This document shows, one piece after another, positions 1-12,000 of a DNA stretch of 64,000 nucleotides. The notes beneath the pieces were generated by a model. The model ran no database searches and had not been told where the DNA came from. It saw nothing but the letters and a program-made list of their open reading frames with translations. The stretch's first letter is position 1. Every line of letters begins with the position of its first letter. The position numbers and the translations under genes were made by a program. Origin of the DNA: Lineus longissimus (taxonomy: Eukaryota > Nemertea > Pilidiophora > Heteronemertea > Lineidae); contig NC_088318.1 in NCBI RefSeq assembly GCF_910592395.1, positions 11,718,349 to 11,782,348 of the forward strand, in the 5' to 3' direction.

Positions 1-72
1 TTCATCTGTAGTTGTCTGTGCAGTAAAGAGCATGTTAGTACATGTTCTCCTAATTCACAATCTTTGTTTCAG

Positions 73-3000
73 TCTAGTGACAGCAAAAAGAGTTCATTTA
101 AGTCCAAAGTGTTAAAGGCCAAATTCATATCAGGGCTATTGAGGCCTCCCGTTCAAAGCCTGGGCATTCCCGGTCCAAATTCCGATACAGAAGCTAGTAC
201 GAGCCATGCGTCAGACTTGTCAAAGGTGCCGCATGTTCTGATGTCGAATTTCAGTTTTTAAATCTGATTATTGTGTCTATGCTTCAGCCATGTCTTCAAT
301 CAAACCAAGCAGTCTTATTTTTCGACTTTGAGTTTGTTCCCAATATTGCCCGTACCGTAGAAATCTACGTCCTCTAAATTTGCTAATATTCAGCTTGTCA
401 ATGCCACTGCTCAAGAAACAAGTTGAAGTCTAAACATTTATTATTGTATCCTTGATATGATAGGACTGCTTAGTTTCGGACTGCAGTGTCCATTTTGGCT
501 GACTTGAGCGCCCATAGATGTCATTGCACGAGAAATTCTATCTTTGTGTGGTTATCTCAGCTGTTTACACCAGTGTCTTGTATGACCAATTGGAAGGAAG
601 GCGACATGATTTTGTCAGTGTATACATTTTAATTCTTGTGGCCATAAGTCTTTTTTTCTTCATTAGAAGATCATATGTTGTCAAGTAGTTTGTTGTACGT
701 CATGGCGTCATTTTTCGAATGCAGACTTTGCCAATAAGCAATATCAACATTACGAAAGACATCAGAGTCTGAGTTATAATCCTACAGCTCCCATCAATGG
801 GTTCTTAGCTAGTGTGATACTGAATTATAGATGTACGAGATTTTCCAGCTTTAGAAAAGGGGCCATGGGCTAGCATTGCTAGTCAACATCTGACTTGGTC
901 CAAAAAATGAAGAAATTAGGCAGATTAATTCAGACACATTGTATTCATTACAGCGGAGAAAAAGCATGTTTCCTTTACCGCAAAGGTTCTCAATATCAAA
1001 AGGAACAAAGGATTCTCCATTCAGCAATTTGAATGGGGTTGACAAAGAGAGTGAGGTATCGAAATAAAGACTACTAGGCATCACTAGAATAATTTAAACC
1101 CAATCCATTCAGGACAATAATAGGCAATATTAGGCTATTTGGTGGCCATTTTGGAGTTTGGGGGCCATCTTAGACCTAAGGCAAAATCCAGGGTGGCCCC
1201 AAAACCTGATGGTACCATTGAAGGAACTGAGGAAACTATTTTTTAGGACAGAATGGCACAAAATGTGGGACACAAATATTTTCCCATGAAATCTTGAATA
1301 CTTGAACTATCATTGGAATGTTCTCAATCTCAGTGAGCACTTGAAAATCAATGTCTGGTCTTTGTTTGCCTGAGTGGAATGATTTTTTGTCTCGACTTCA
1401 AAACATTACTCTGCCTTCTCATGAAGTCCTTGATGGATTGGAATACAATTCCTTTGTTATGTTCTTCTTAGTTCTGTTCTGTTTTAGGTTTGTTTTCTAA
1501 ATTATGATTCAGCTTTACAGTTCTCAAGACCCTCAGTTTGTCTGTTTCCAAGCAGCCCTTAAGACAAGTGGGTACTGAGAACATTGTTTTGCATTGGTTG
1601 TTCAACGTAAAATTACATGTAGGTCTCTCTTCATGAAAAGTTATTTTGAAAATGTTGCATGTCACATGTACAGTACATGAATCTTTTACTGTTTATAGGT
1701 TAACGGTACTATATCTCAAGTGACTAGTTTAGTCCCAGTCTTACATATCTATCATTTTCAATGTGTTCTTTGCATGCAGGACCACAGCTTTACACCCCTC
1801 ATTAGGTTGATGTCATATTTTCAACCATGCACCAAGTACATGTAGTCATGAAATTGACTTCAGTTAAATTCATTCTTTCTTATAGATAGATAGCGTAAAC
1901 TTGATAGCGGTAGTTTGAATTTTGACTATAAATTCGGATTTATCTTTATGAAATTGTAGAAATTTACTTAGTTATTGTGAATGCCCAGCTCTGGATAACT
2001 AAATCATTTCATTAATTTTATGAACAGCATTTTACTCCCATCTCTGGTTGATGTATTTATTTTCCTTTTACATAAATTGTCCTTTATCGGTGAACAATGA
2101 GATTTTGACATCGTCTATTCTGTTGTTTATATGAACCCAAGGAAAGAGGAAAGTAATGCCATAAGACTGAAACATTTCATTTGTTGATTTCAGGTCCCCA
2201 GCAGCCCTCCACCATTGGTTGCACCAATCGCTCGTCGGTTGAGCGTGAGCGCTAGCGTGGCCGGTGAAGATGGTCTGATGAGCACTATACTTCCCGAAGA
2301 TGTTCTGGTTGAAATCTTAGCTGAACGTTTACAGGTAAGGAGGTTGGAGACACTTACTGCATTCAGTTTTTGACCCTGGTACCCGAACGTCATTGTGTCT
2401 AAAAATGTTGGGTGCTATCACAAGTGAAGTGGACGCAAGATGTTAGAAGGAAATCTCCACAGTTGTATAGGGTACTTTGATGTCCCCTAGGACCAGGGTG
2501 ATTTCAACAATAGAATTCGATAAGATGATATGGGACTGGAAACTTTGAAAATACTGCATCTTTTTGTTGTTTCTGATCGTTTCAGTTGAATGACTGCCAC
2601 CGTGGTGTGGTGTTCGACAGCTTGGAGACCCTCTTCAGCCCGAACATGGTTGCGACAGCCGCAGCCATCCTCAAGGCTCTCAACAACAGGAAGTACTTGT
2701 TCTTCATCTCGTTGAAACTCGATTACAACGTGCTCAAGGAAAGAGAGAAGAAACAACAAGAGGAAGAAGGTAAACGCATTGATTTACTTTGCAAAAAGTA
2801 CACAGATAGAATCTTAGTTTTCTGGACATTGAATATCGTGCTGTTGTTTGCTGCTCGAGTCCATGTTGTGATTCTGCCATGATTGTTTCCAGAACGCCTC
2901 GAGAAGGAACAGGAGGAAAAAGAGCGCCTGCGTCTTGAAGAAATGTCGGAAGATGAATACGATAATTTGACGGAAGATGAAAAGGCAAATGTGGACAAGA

Positions 3001-6000
3001 AACGATTGGAGATAAAGAAGGAGAGGATAAGAAGGTAAGAATGGTTACGATGAGGAGTTGCTCTGATGGCTCAGTGGCTGTGTATGTCTCCCTCTAGTGA
3101 TCAGACAACATGTTCTGTGGTTTTTGGCCCCTAGCAGCTGCTTCTAAGGTAGTCTACATACCAGTATTTTGTACCCCTGTCTTTCTAAAAAGCTAAAACC
3201 TCTTGTTGATTGCCTACCCTTGTAGAAGTCACAAGGGAAGGTGAGTTGACTAATGCATCCCCTCACAGATGGTCAGTCAGATATAGATGTCTCACCATAT
3301 GGGCTGCTCACAGCACATCATCTGCATGTTTCCACTTAAGTAATCTGTGAATAGTTAATTTTCAAGTGTAAAAGTAACACACGTGTCACCTGGTTGTACT
3401 GGAGAGTTTTCATGGTGTTACGGAAGTTTCATTTTGTTTACAGGGAACAAGAAGAGAGGCAGGAACGTGAGAGGCGTGAGCGTGAGGCGTTCGAAGCAGA
3501 ACAGCGCCGCCTTGAGGAAGAAAAGTAAGTGATTCGAATGAACTTGAATATTCCTAGCACAGATGTTGCTTGACTGGTGGCCAACCTCATTTTCTGCAGT
3601 ATGAATGAGGTGTATTGTCTGTGTCCTGTGTCATCCACCATTTCATTATACTGAAGTTTCCTCCTGTGACTTCTCATTAGTTCTTCTGTACAATACTGTA
3701 CTCAAGGTCAAACTGATAAATCATTGATGAATGTATGGTCAATACACACAATTGAAAGATCTCTTCTCGATTATCACCTTTCTCATTAAAGTGTATGTTT
3801 CTAAACTTATAGCACTTCTTCAGTAGTGTTCATCAGTCTCTATAACCCCTTTTGATTTTCTTCTTCAGACTAAACAAGAAGAACCGTCGCAAGCAGCAGC
3901 AAGCTGATAAAGATGGCAAAGATGGCAAGAAACCTGCTGGTAAAGATAGTAAGGAGAAGATACCTCCTCCCAAGAAAGAGGGCTCCAAGGTTCATGACAG
4001 TGACCACAACGTCAACAAACCCTTGTCCACAGATCGGCCAGAGTCGCACCAGACGGAGAAGAGTGATAGTATGCTTGACGCGGAGGGAAAGTATGTATAA
4101 ATGACTGATGCATGGAGGTAGCTTTTAAACTTCGCTTGACATGTAAAGCAGGAGAGCAGTTCTGACAGGACTCTATTGTCCTCTTGGAATTCACTTCTGA
4201 ATTAGACAATGTCATTTGGTAGTTTATTCAAAAGGCCTACCAATACTGATTCAAGACATGGTCATGGTTTAAATCATATTCTCTCATTTTATTGCCTTTA
4301 CCATATTTCAGGAAAAAGAAGGGCAAAGATGGCAAGAGACCAATCTCTAATGAAGCCAAGGACCCTGCTGCCGTATCTGGAGAGGAACCTGTCAGAGACC
4401 CAGTTAAAGAGGCCGAGCTACTTTTGATGCAGAAGTAAGGATCACATGATCTTATTCTTGGTACTTCGTGGTCAGATATGAATTGAAATACGATGGTCTG
4501 TCTCTTAACGGACACCTCTGCTAGCAGGTCATCTTCTCTATTAGGACTTCGTTCCCAAATGAGTTGTTTGCAAGTTGACCACATTAATCCAGGCACCTCC
4601 CTATTGAGTATTGCATTCGTCAGTCCGAAGGGTTTCCTTTTCAGAGAGGTAGTACCGTAGAATGGCTGCTTCTTGGCATATAGAAATCTAAGGATCTGCA
4701 TGATACCGTTCTGTGTAAAATAACAATATCTTATGAAATGTAACTTCTCTATTCAGGTTCCGTACATTCGAACACGCCCAGAAAGATATTGTTGACCTGG
4801 TGACATTCTGGGATCGTACGTGTGGTGCCATTCGTCGACCAACCACACCGTCGGAGCGCTCAGAGGCTGTGGAGGAAGCTCATCCTCCATCTGGGAAGAA
4901 GGGGAAGGGGAAGGAGAAGGGAGACAAACATGATAAGGAGAAGTTGAAGGAACAGCAGGAGCGCGAACGTGCGGAGAAAGAGAAAGCGGCCAAAGAGGTA
5001 GGGTGCTTTCTGGAGAATGTTTCAGATGCCAGGTGTCATTGGTGTTGTGTTCTACTTAGAAATTCTGGTTTGGGACAGCTTGGAGCCAAGTCCAGATCGC
5101 ATAAAGATTGTTTCCGTGTTTGAGTCAAGGTGTTTGTGACTCTCCATACTCAAAGTGATGATGATCCGGATAGTTGGATTGGCCTCGTGTGATCTCAAGA
5201 CTCATCAGAGAATCTGAATTCAAATATCCTGGGGAGTACCTCCAAGCTATCTCGAACATCTACTGGCGTGAGTTTTGCATCGGTTTGCTTATTGTCCTAC
5301 ACTGGCTTCATGTATTTTCCAGGCAGAGGCAGCAGCGAGTGAGGCTGGCAACCAGGAGGCTGATGCATCTGTTGATGAGGGTGAGAAACAGGATGATGGT
5401 GTCGGTGTATCGCATATCCTGTTGGACTGCAGCGATGTCACCATCCCAGCTGGGGCACAGATCATCGAGATGGAGAGGTTACCTACGGTTGAAGAAGTCC
5501 TTGATGGACTAGGTCTTGGTCCCCACGGCCCACCCATTCCTCCACCAGCTTCGTTCGCTGTAGTTCCATATCCTGTCAAGAGGAGGGCGCCTCCAGGAGC
5601 AGAACCTGATGGTCATTACTTGTTTGTGGCGTCCTCGCCCGATGATCCGTAAGTATTTGGATTTGCTTTGTTTTCTCTCAAAAATCACGCCCTCCATAAT
5701 GATTTCAGCCAATGTAGGGCTTATTTGCATTCCAATAGAAAGATGCCTATGTGAATGAATGCATACATCTACACAAAAACACAATGATCATTTGAAATAT
5801 TCTGCCTTTCAGAAATGTCAATACGGAGGACAGAAGCAAAGATGCGGACATGGATGAAGAGAAGTCTGTGACCCCTGATCGCGGCAAGGATGACCACACG
5901 CCGACAAAAGGGCGCAAAGAGAAGCTGAAAATCGAGGATAAGAAGGAGAAGGAAAGGAAGCGCAGTGCTGGACAGAAACGTGGCACAATTAATAGGAGGA

Positions 6001-9000
6001 GTTCACTGAATGTGTCTCCTCCACCTGGAGCCACCACACCGGGGTCAGATGTAGACAACCAGAGGTGAGTCCAAAAACTTTCTTGTGTCTTCAATATTAA
6101 CTTTCTAGATATCCTATAGGCTGAGCAAATGGACTTGGGAAACGCTGTCTCTCATAATTCGAGATTAGACTATTCCCGGGATTTGAACAGTTTTCTGTGA
6201 TTAAGTTATGATTTCAGAGGTACTCCAAGGGTGATTAAGTGTTTTGGTGTCATAACCTCATGTAGGGGGATGTATTTTCTTCTTGGGTATGTGATTTCCT
6301 TGAAAAAATGCCGAAAAAATGGAGCATAGTAACTTAAGTCACAAGTGTGTAGATTCCTTAAGTAACCCTAAATGGACCAGGATTGTTTTCACGCAACTTA
6401 GGAAGTCAAAGAGGTGGGTTCTCGTAAGCTGACTTTAGATGTTTAGAATAGATCCCTTGCCCCCCTGTCAACCTTAGAGTAACTTAGAGCGTAACCCTAG
6501 TATGTGCAACAGCCTGGTGTGTGCATATGATTCAATGCACAAAGAATAATCCTTTCCCTTCAGTACACCCAGTGCTATTACCTAACTTTGTATCTTAAAT
6601 GTCGTAGCTCAATGGAAAATCTCCCCTTGGCATGCTCAAGGTAAATTTCCGAGTGTTTTTCTTTCGTGACTTTTGCTTAATATGTTTTCTTTTGTGAATG
6701 TGACTGTCATAATACTTGGTCAGGAAGTCGGGTTTCAGGTCAGGCAGTTTTGTCCTTCGAGGTATCTTAACACGTTACACAGTATCATAATCATTAAAGG
6801 ACCACACTAAAAGTACAATCAATAAAGGAACATACAACAAAAAAGTTCAGGCTCAAAAATTAAGGATATGCTCCCTGGATTGAAAATACTAAAGTTGTTG
6901 ACCAGTATCTCTATTCCACTCTTGATTGTAGTCACGTACAATACTGGTATGTTTATGCCAAAGACATTCTAACAGTGGTTTGTGGTGTATAATTAGTTTC
7001 ATTGTCTGTTTTTATCATTTCGACTCATATTTTTCCCAATGATGTGTACTGTCGTGTGTTACATCAGTTTTTATGAAAATTAATTTTTGACCATCGTTTG
7101 ATATTCTGAACTTTTGTGAATACCTTCAGGGGTGAGAATTAATATCCACATGTGTAGTGTGCTCACGTATGGTGAACTGGAACTTCAGCATTGTGCATAA
7201 TTGTACAGTAGAACCTCTCTATTAAGGACACCCTTGGGACTGACAAGTGCTGTCCTTAATAGAGAGGTGTCCTGATTAGAGAGGTCAAATTGAATGGAAA
7301 CAACCAATTGGGACCAAACCTAGTGTCCTTAATTGAGAGGTTGTCCTTCATAGAGAGGTGTCCGCTAAGGGAGGTTCCACTGTATTTCTATTTTCCTGAC
7401 TCTAGACAGTATACTCCAAAATTGATGTTATCGTTTTGCCCTGTGTTTAGTTCCAGCGGTCTAGACGGTCCGATTACTGATGGAAGGTGGCCAAAGTGAG
7501 TCTGACAGATGTGTTTTCGTCACCGCGTATCACGTTTTGTAAATTGATGTGCAACATTGTGTTGTTGTCGTTTTGTTTGTCATTCTGCACTGCACGCTTT
7601 TGTACAAACTGTGTTTGGCTTGCTGTTAATTTGCTCTCCTTTTACTCTTAAGATTCTTGAAAATACCAAAAATGTGAAAATATTTTTATAAAATTTGTCA
7701 GTTTGCCTGGAAGCCACAATGTAAATGTAAATTGGATGCCAACAAAAAAGTGTCCCAGCTCAAATTGCCAAACTTGGTCACAATTGGCAGCTTATCCATG
7801 GGCCAACCAACTGAGATTGGAGACGGTTTGACAGGGTCAGTCTGGGCTCTATCAACCAGGGCCTCCACTGCCATGGCAGTCGGTGCTCCCCCAAACGGCC
7901 ACCTGTGTGCCCTCTCAACTCTTCTTTAAAATGTTTCAATGCCCATCCCTTTGCTTTGCTTTGCGTTGGGTTTGCTGTAATTTTATTTGCTCTTTCTGTT
8001 TGCTATATTGTAATATATGCTTTTGTTGTGTTTCTTTAACTTCATATTTATTATTATGCTTGTGTGTATTAACAGTGCCGAATCATGCTTTGTGTTGAAA
8101 GAGTCTGGTGTAAATAGTTGCTGTTAATTCAAAATAAGCATATTGTTGTTCTTCTTAGGAGTGAGGAAAAAACTTGTCACACTCACAGCTCTCTTCCAAT
8201 TCTAGCTGTTGCTTTGCAAGTGAAATGTTTTGATTCCATCTTGTATTTACTATCAGGAATAGGAAGATGCAAGAACAGCACTTACAGTACGCCACTTTTT
8301 AGGGCCTGACCCACGAATAATAGGAACGGTGAACTCATTAAAGCTGAATAGCTACCCTTTCTCCATGGTGCTTTAGTGAAGATTGTGACGTCTTTGAACA
8401 CCAAATTTCTTTCAATTCAGGTTGAACCAGTTCAGATGGGTCATCCCTGCTCAAGGTGAGGTCGTGTTACGTCTCCGGTTCCAATCTGAAGATCTTGGCC
8501 AGTTCGATCAGACGTTGAACTTCGAGATCATGGGCACTAGGAGGCGCTACCAGCTCTATTGCCGCGGTGTGTGTGCTTTCCCGACCATCAGTAGGGAACC
8601 GAGGATTGTGTTCCCGCATCGCAAGAAGAACAAGCGCTCGGACGATATCGTCATCAAGAAGTACATCTTGACCACAGAAAGCTATGAGTTTGGTCCACTC
8701 CTTGTGGGTAAAACAAGAGAAAAGTAAGTCTTGTCGTGAAATTATCAAATATCAAGCCATGTCCATATACCTTGTTGAAGGAGTAGAAGCTCTGTGAAAG
8801 CAGATCAATATCTACATACTTGGCAATCAGTTTTTAATGAGAGTTTATTTGAGTAAGCCGATAATGAAACAGGGATATACTGCCTATCTATTGGCCGAGA
8901 TACAAAATTCTTTCATGGATGGTGTATCAATTGCCCGATATGTTGTTTCAGGTTTAAGGAAGGCAAGTTCCCTGAGAACCAGGAGAGGATAACAGTGCTG

Positions 9001-12000
9001 AATACATCGCCCCTGGATGCTGACATCAACTTCTGCTTCCTCAATGATAGCAAGGCTGAGACCTACCTGTTAGATCCGCCAAACATGGTCCTCAAACCAG
9101 GAGAGCAACAGGTTAGTCAGTCGTTTTCATTCCACAGAACCATATTTGTCCCTATATCTTGAAACTGAAAAGAATTCACACTGATTGAGAAGATACACCT
9201 AGTTATATGGGGCTATTTATGCCCTGTTCTGATTACATAATGAACAGTGCCGGTAATCTAAGTCATCATCCAACACTTTATCTTCCAGGAGCTCAACGTG
9301 TGGGCTTATCCTAAAGTCCCCGGCCAGTATGACGACGCAATCGTGTGCTGCGTACGAGAGAACCCTGAACCAATCATTTTCAAGATAACATGCTCCGGCG
9401 TTCGTCCTGAACTCGAACTTGACAAGAAACAGCTTCATTTCGACAAAGTTTTACTGCATCGTAAAGACACCAAGACGATTTACCTCCGCAACAGCACACT
9501 CCTTCCCGTCGCGTGGAAGATCAGCGGAATGGAAAGCTTAGGCGATGATTTCTCGGTATCACAAGATGCGGGTGTGATCCAGCCAAGGACGGAGTTTGCC
9601 CTGAATGCCCATTTCCGAGCGATGAAACCAATCTCCACGAGCAAGAAGAGCATTCGCCTTGAGGTGTCCGATGTTGAGAACATCATGGGTCTTGTTCAGA
9701 CGGAAAACATTCAGGTTTGTAAACTATTCTCTGCAAACTCTAAAGTTAGTGAGTAATGGTACCATCATTTTTTTTCTCCTGAGAAGCACTGAGAGCCAAT
9801 CTTGGACAAGATGTGTGAGATGGGTGCTGGATTTGATGATTTTGTTCTCTCAACTTCATTGCAAATTCATGCTGCCTTAAAATTGGCCTTGCAATGAAAT
9901 CACAGTTCTCCAACTACGGTCAGATGAATTTATTGAATAAACTGACAACTGAGTTATATCTTAGAAGTTACATATAAATTATAGTTTTATGTCTCATTAC
10001 AGGTGTTTGCAGAAGCGTACGACGTTGCCTTAGACATGAGCTTCCCTAAGGGTGCAGAGGGCGGCATTGACTTTGGTACAATCCGTGTCATGGATGAAAC
10101 CAAGCAGACGTGTACACTCAAAAACAAAGGCAAATATGAGATCAGTTACAAGTAAGTGATATCAACAATCCAGTCATCTGCTGAACCTGATGAGATTACT
10201 TTTGAACATCTTGAAGAAAAAATGTGCTGATGGTTGATATGATGAGCTTTGCTCCTGCACAAAAGAGAAGTGTAGACTGACTTGTAATAATGTAAAACTT
10301 AAAACTTCAACATTTAAAATTTGAATTTACCTCAATTTCAGTTTCACATTTGAGTCATGCGACCCGACATGTCCTGACGTGACTAAGCTCTTCTCCATCA
10401 TTCCACAACACGGCACCCTGACTCCCGTCGACCGACCAACTCAAGTCCAGATCATCTTCCGATCGACTGAAGAGGTCAACATCAAGGATCTGCCGATCTT
10501 GAAATGCCAGGTGATCGAGCCAAACATCGCAGAGGGTGGCGAGACTATTGCCAGCATCCCGGTCAAGGTCACGGTGCGATCAGTCTTCAGCAAGTAAGTG
10601 TTTGTTTGCCGCCTGAATCTTTGTGCTGCCACCTGGTGACTATCATAACTGCCAATCTTACTTAGAGATTTTAACTCACCTGGGTCTGTCTAAAAAGGAT
10701 TCTGGGTATCAGGGTGGTGCTCACCTACTAGGATGGATTGGGATTCGAACCTACGACCCTTGGGTCGTAAGTGAGGCACATTATTCACCTAAGCGTCTGC
10801 TTCTTTTCCAGGTACAGCATCTATCCTGTGAATGACATCAACTTTGGCCCGATGTTGGTAAACAGTAAGAAACCAAGAAGTTTCCTGATTGAAAACAAGG
10901 GAGAATATGACTTCAAGTATACCATTCAGAAACTGGTCAAAGCTGCTGAGGCACAGCAACAGAGGTCAAGGCCGTAAGTAGATTCTGTCAATCACTATCA
11001 GACAATTTCAGAGATAAGAGAATTTCATGTGGCAAATAACCAACTCTTACTCCTTTGCATGTCTTAAATTGCCGTTCTTCCTCAAAATGTTTGTTTTACT
11101 TTTGAAAATATTGACCTACGATATTGAGCTAAAAGCATGATAAGCCTCTAGTCCTACAAGGTACTCATCCTTAATGAAATCACCCTTGAAAGAATCAATA
11201 ATCCTTCCCCACATTTTCCCAAAAGTGCCCTTTATCCTGAGACCCCTACTAAAAATATATTAGACACACAACTCTACCAATTAACTGATGACTTTCATGA
11301 GAGTACCGGAGCTAAAATGTACCCAAAAACAAACAGGTTAATTGGAATCTTTGCGCCATCTCTGTGAGGTGGCCATCCCTGGTAAAGATCAGTTCATGTT
11401 CATTGAGCTTGCCGTCTTCACATTCTCCAGGCCGGTCAAGGGAGACAAGCGCACCAAGTCAAGAGACGGTTCAAGCTCGGGACGTTCCATCGCTAAACCA
11501 AAACGTGCTGAATCAATCAGGTAATACTTCTTGTTGAGTTTTGTTTGATGCGTGTTTCGTGTGACCACACAATTGCTCACCTGGAAGAATGGTGGGGAAG
11601 GTCTCTCTTTAACCATGCCAGTGATAGGGCCTGGCCCCCAGAATATGTCACCTCGGGAGAGCTATGTTTACATGTCATTTGTAAAGCTGACACTTGCTTG
11701 TTTAACAATAACAGAGAGCTAGGCAGATTTCCAGGTTCTCTATTTTGAGTTAGATGAGTTCCAGCTTATTTTGAAGGTGTCTTTAAAAGCATTTTTCAAT
11801 TTTTTACCAAATAATAGGAGCAGTGCTAGGTTGGTAGAGCTTTCCTTTTGCTGCTGCGTCTCAGCTTGCCGAGTGACTCTCCTTCTGTTAGCAGTGTGAT
11901 ATTATTTCCTTTTCAGTGCAGTGTAGTCTCCTAGCTTTTCATGTGTGACTATGAAATATCTGCATTAGGCTTCAGTCATACTAATCCTTGCCATAGCAGT

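Larger units (their letters stand above)
6065..8420 (+). other. HYDIN intron holding MITE copy 1
   Basis: This 2.36-kb intron contains the MITE at 7206-7382 and the two candidate microexons. The open frame at 7732-7929 has somewhat coding-like composition (ending VGAPPNGHLCAL) but no good splice signals in the right phase. I see no supported gene beyond that. Confidence 0.6.

Noticed and set aside
4237-4701. Minus-strand 154-residue open frame
   Set aside because: Covers a HYDIN exon and the decayed MITE copy at 4490-4663; no recognisable protein and no splice logic.
5289-5579. Antisense 96-residue open frame over a HYDIN exon
   Set aside because: Shadow of the GC-rich HYDIN exon 5323-5648, whose sense frame is conserved.
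11339-11430. Extension of HYDIN exon 11431-11520 upstream, or an extra exon from 'aacag' at 11337
   Set aside because: The frame reading MESLRHLCEVAIP is open, but 'ctccag' at 11430 is the better acceptor and gives the right phase from the exon ending at 10973.
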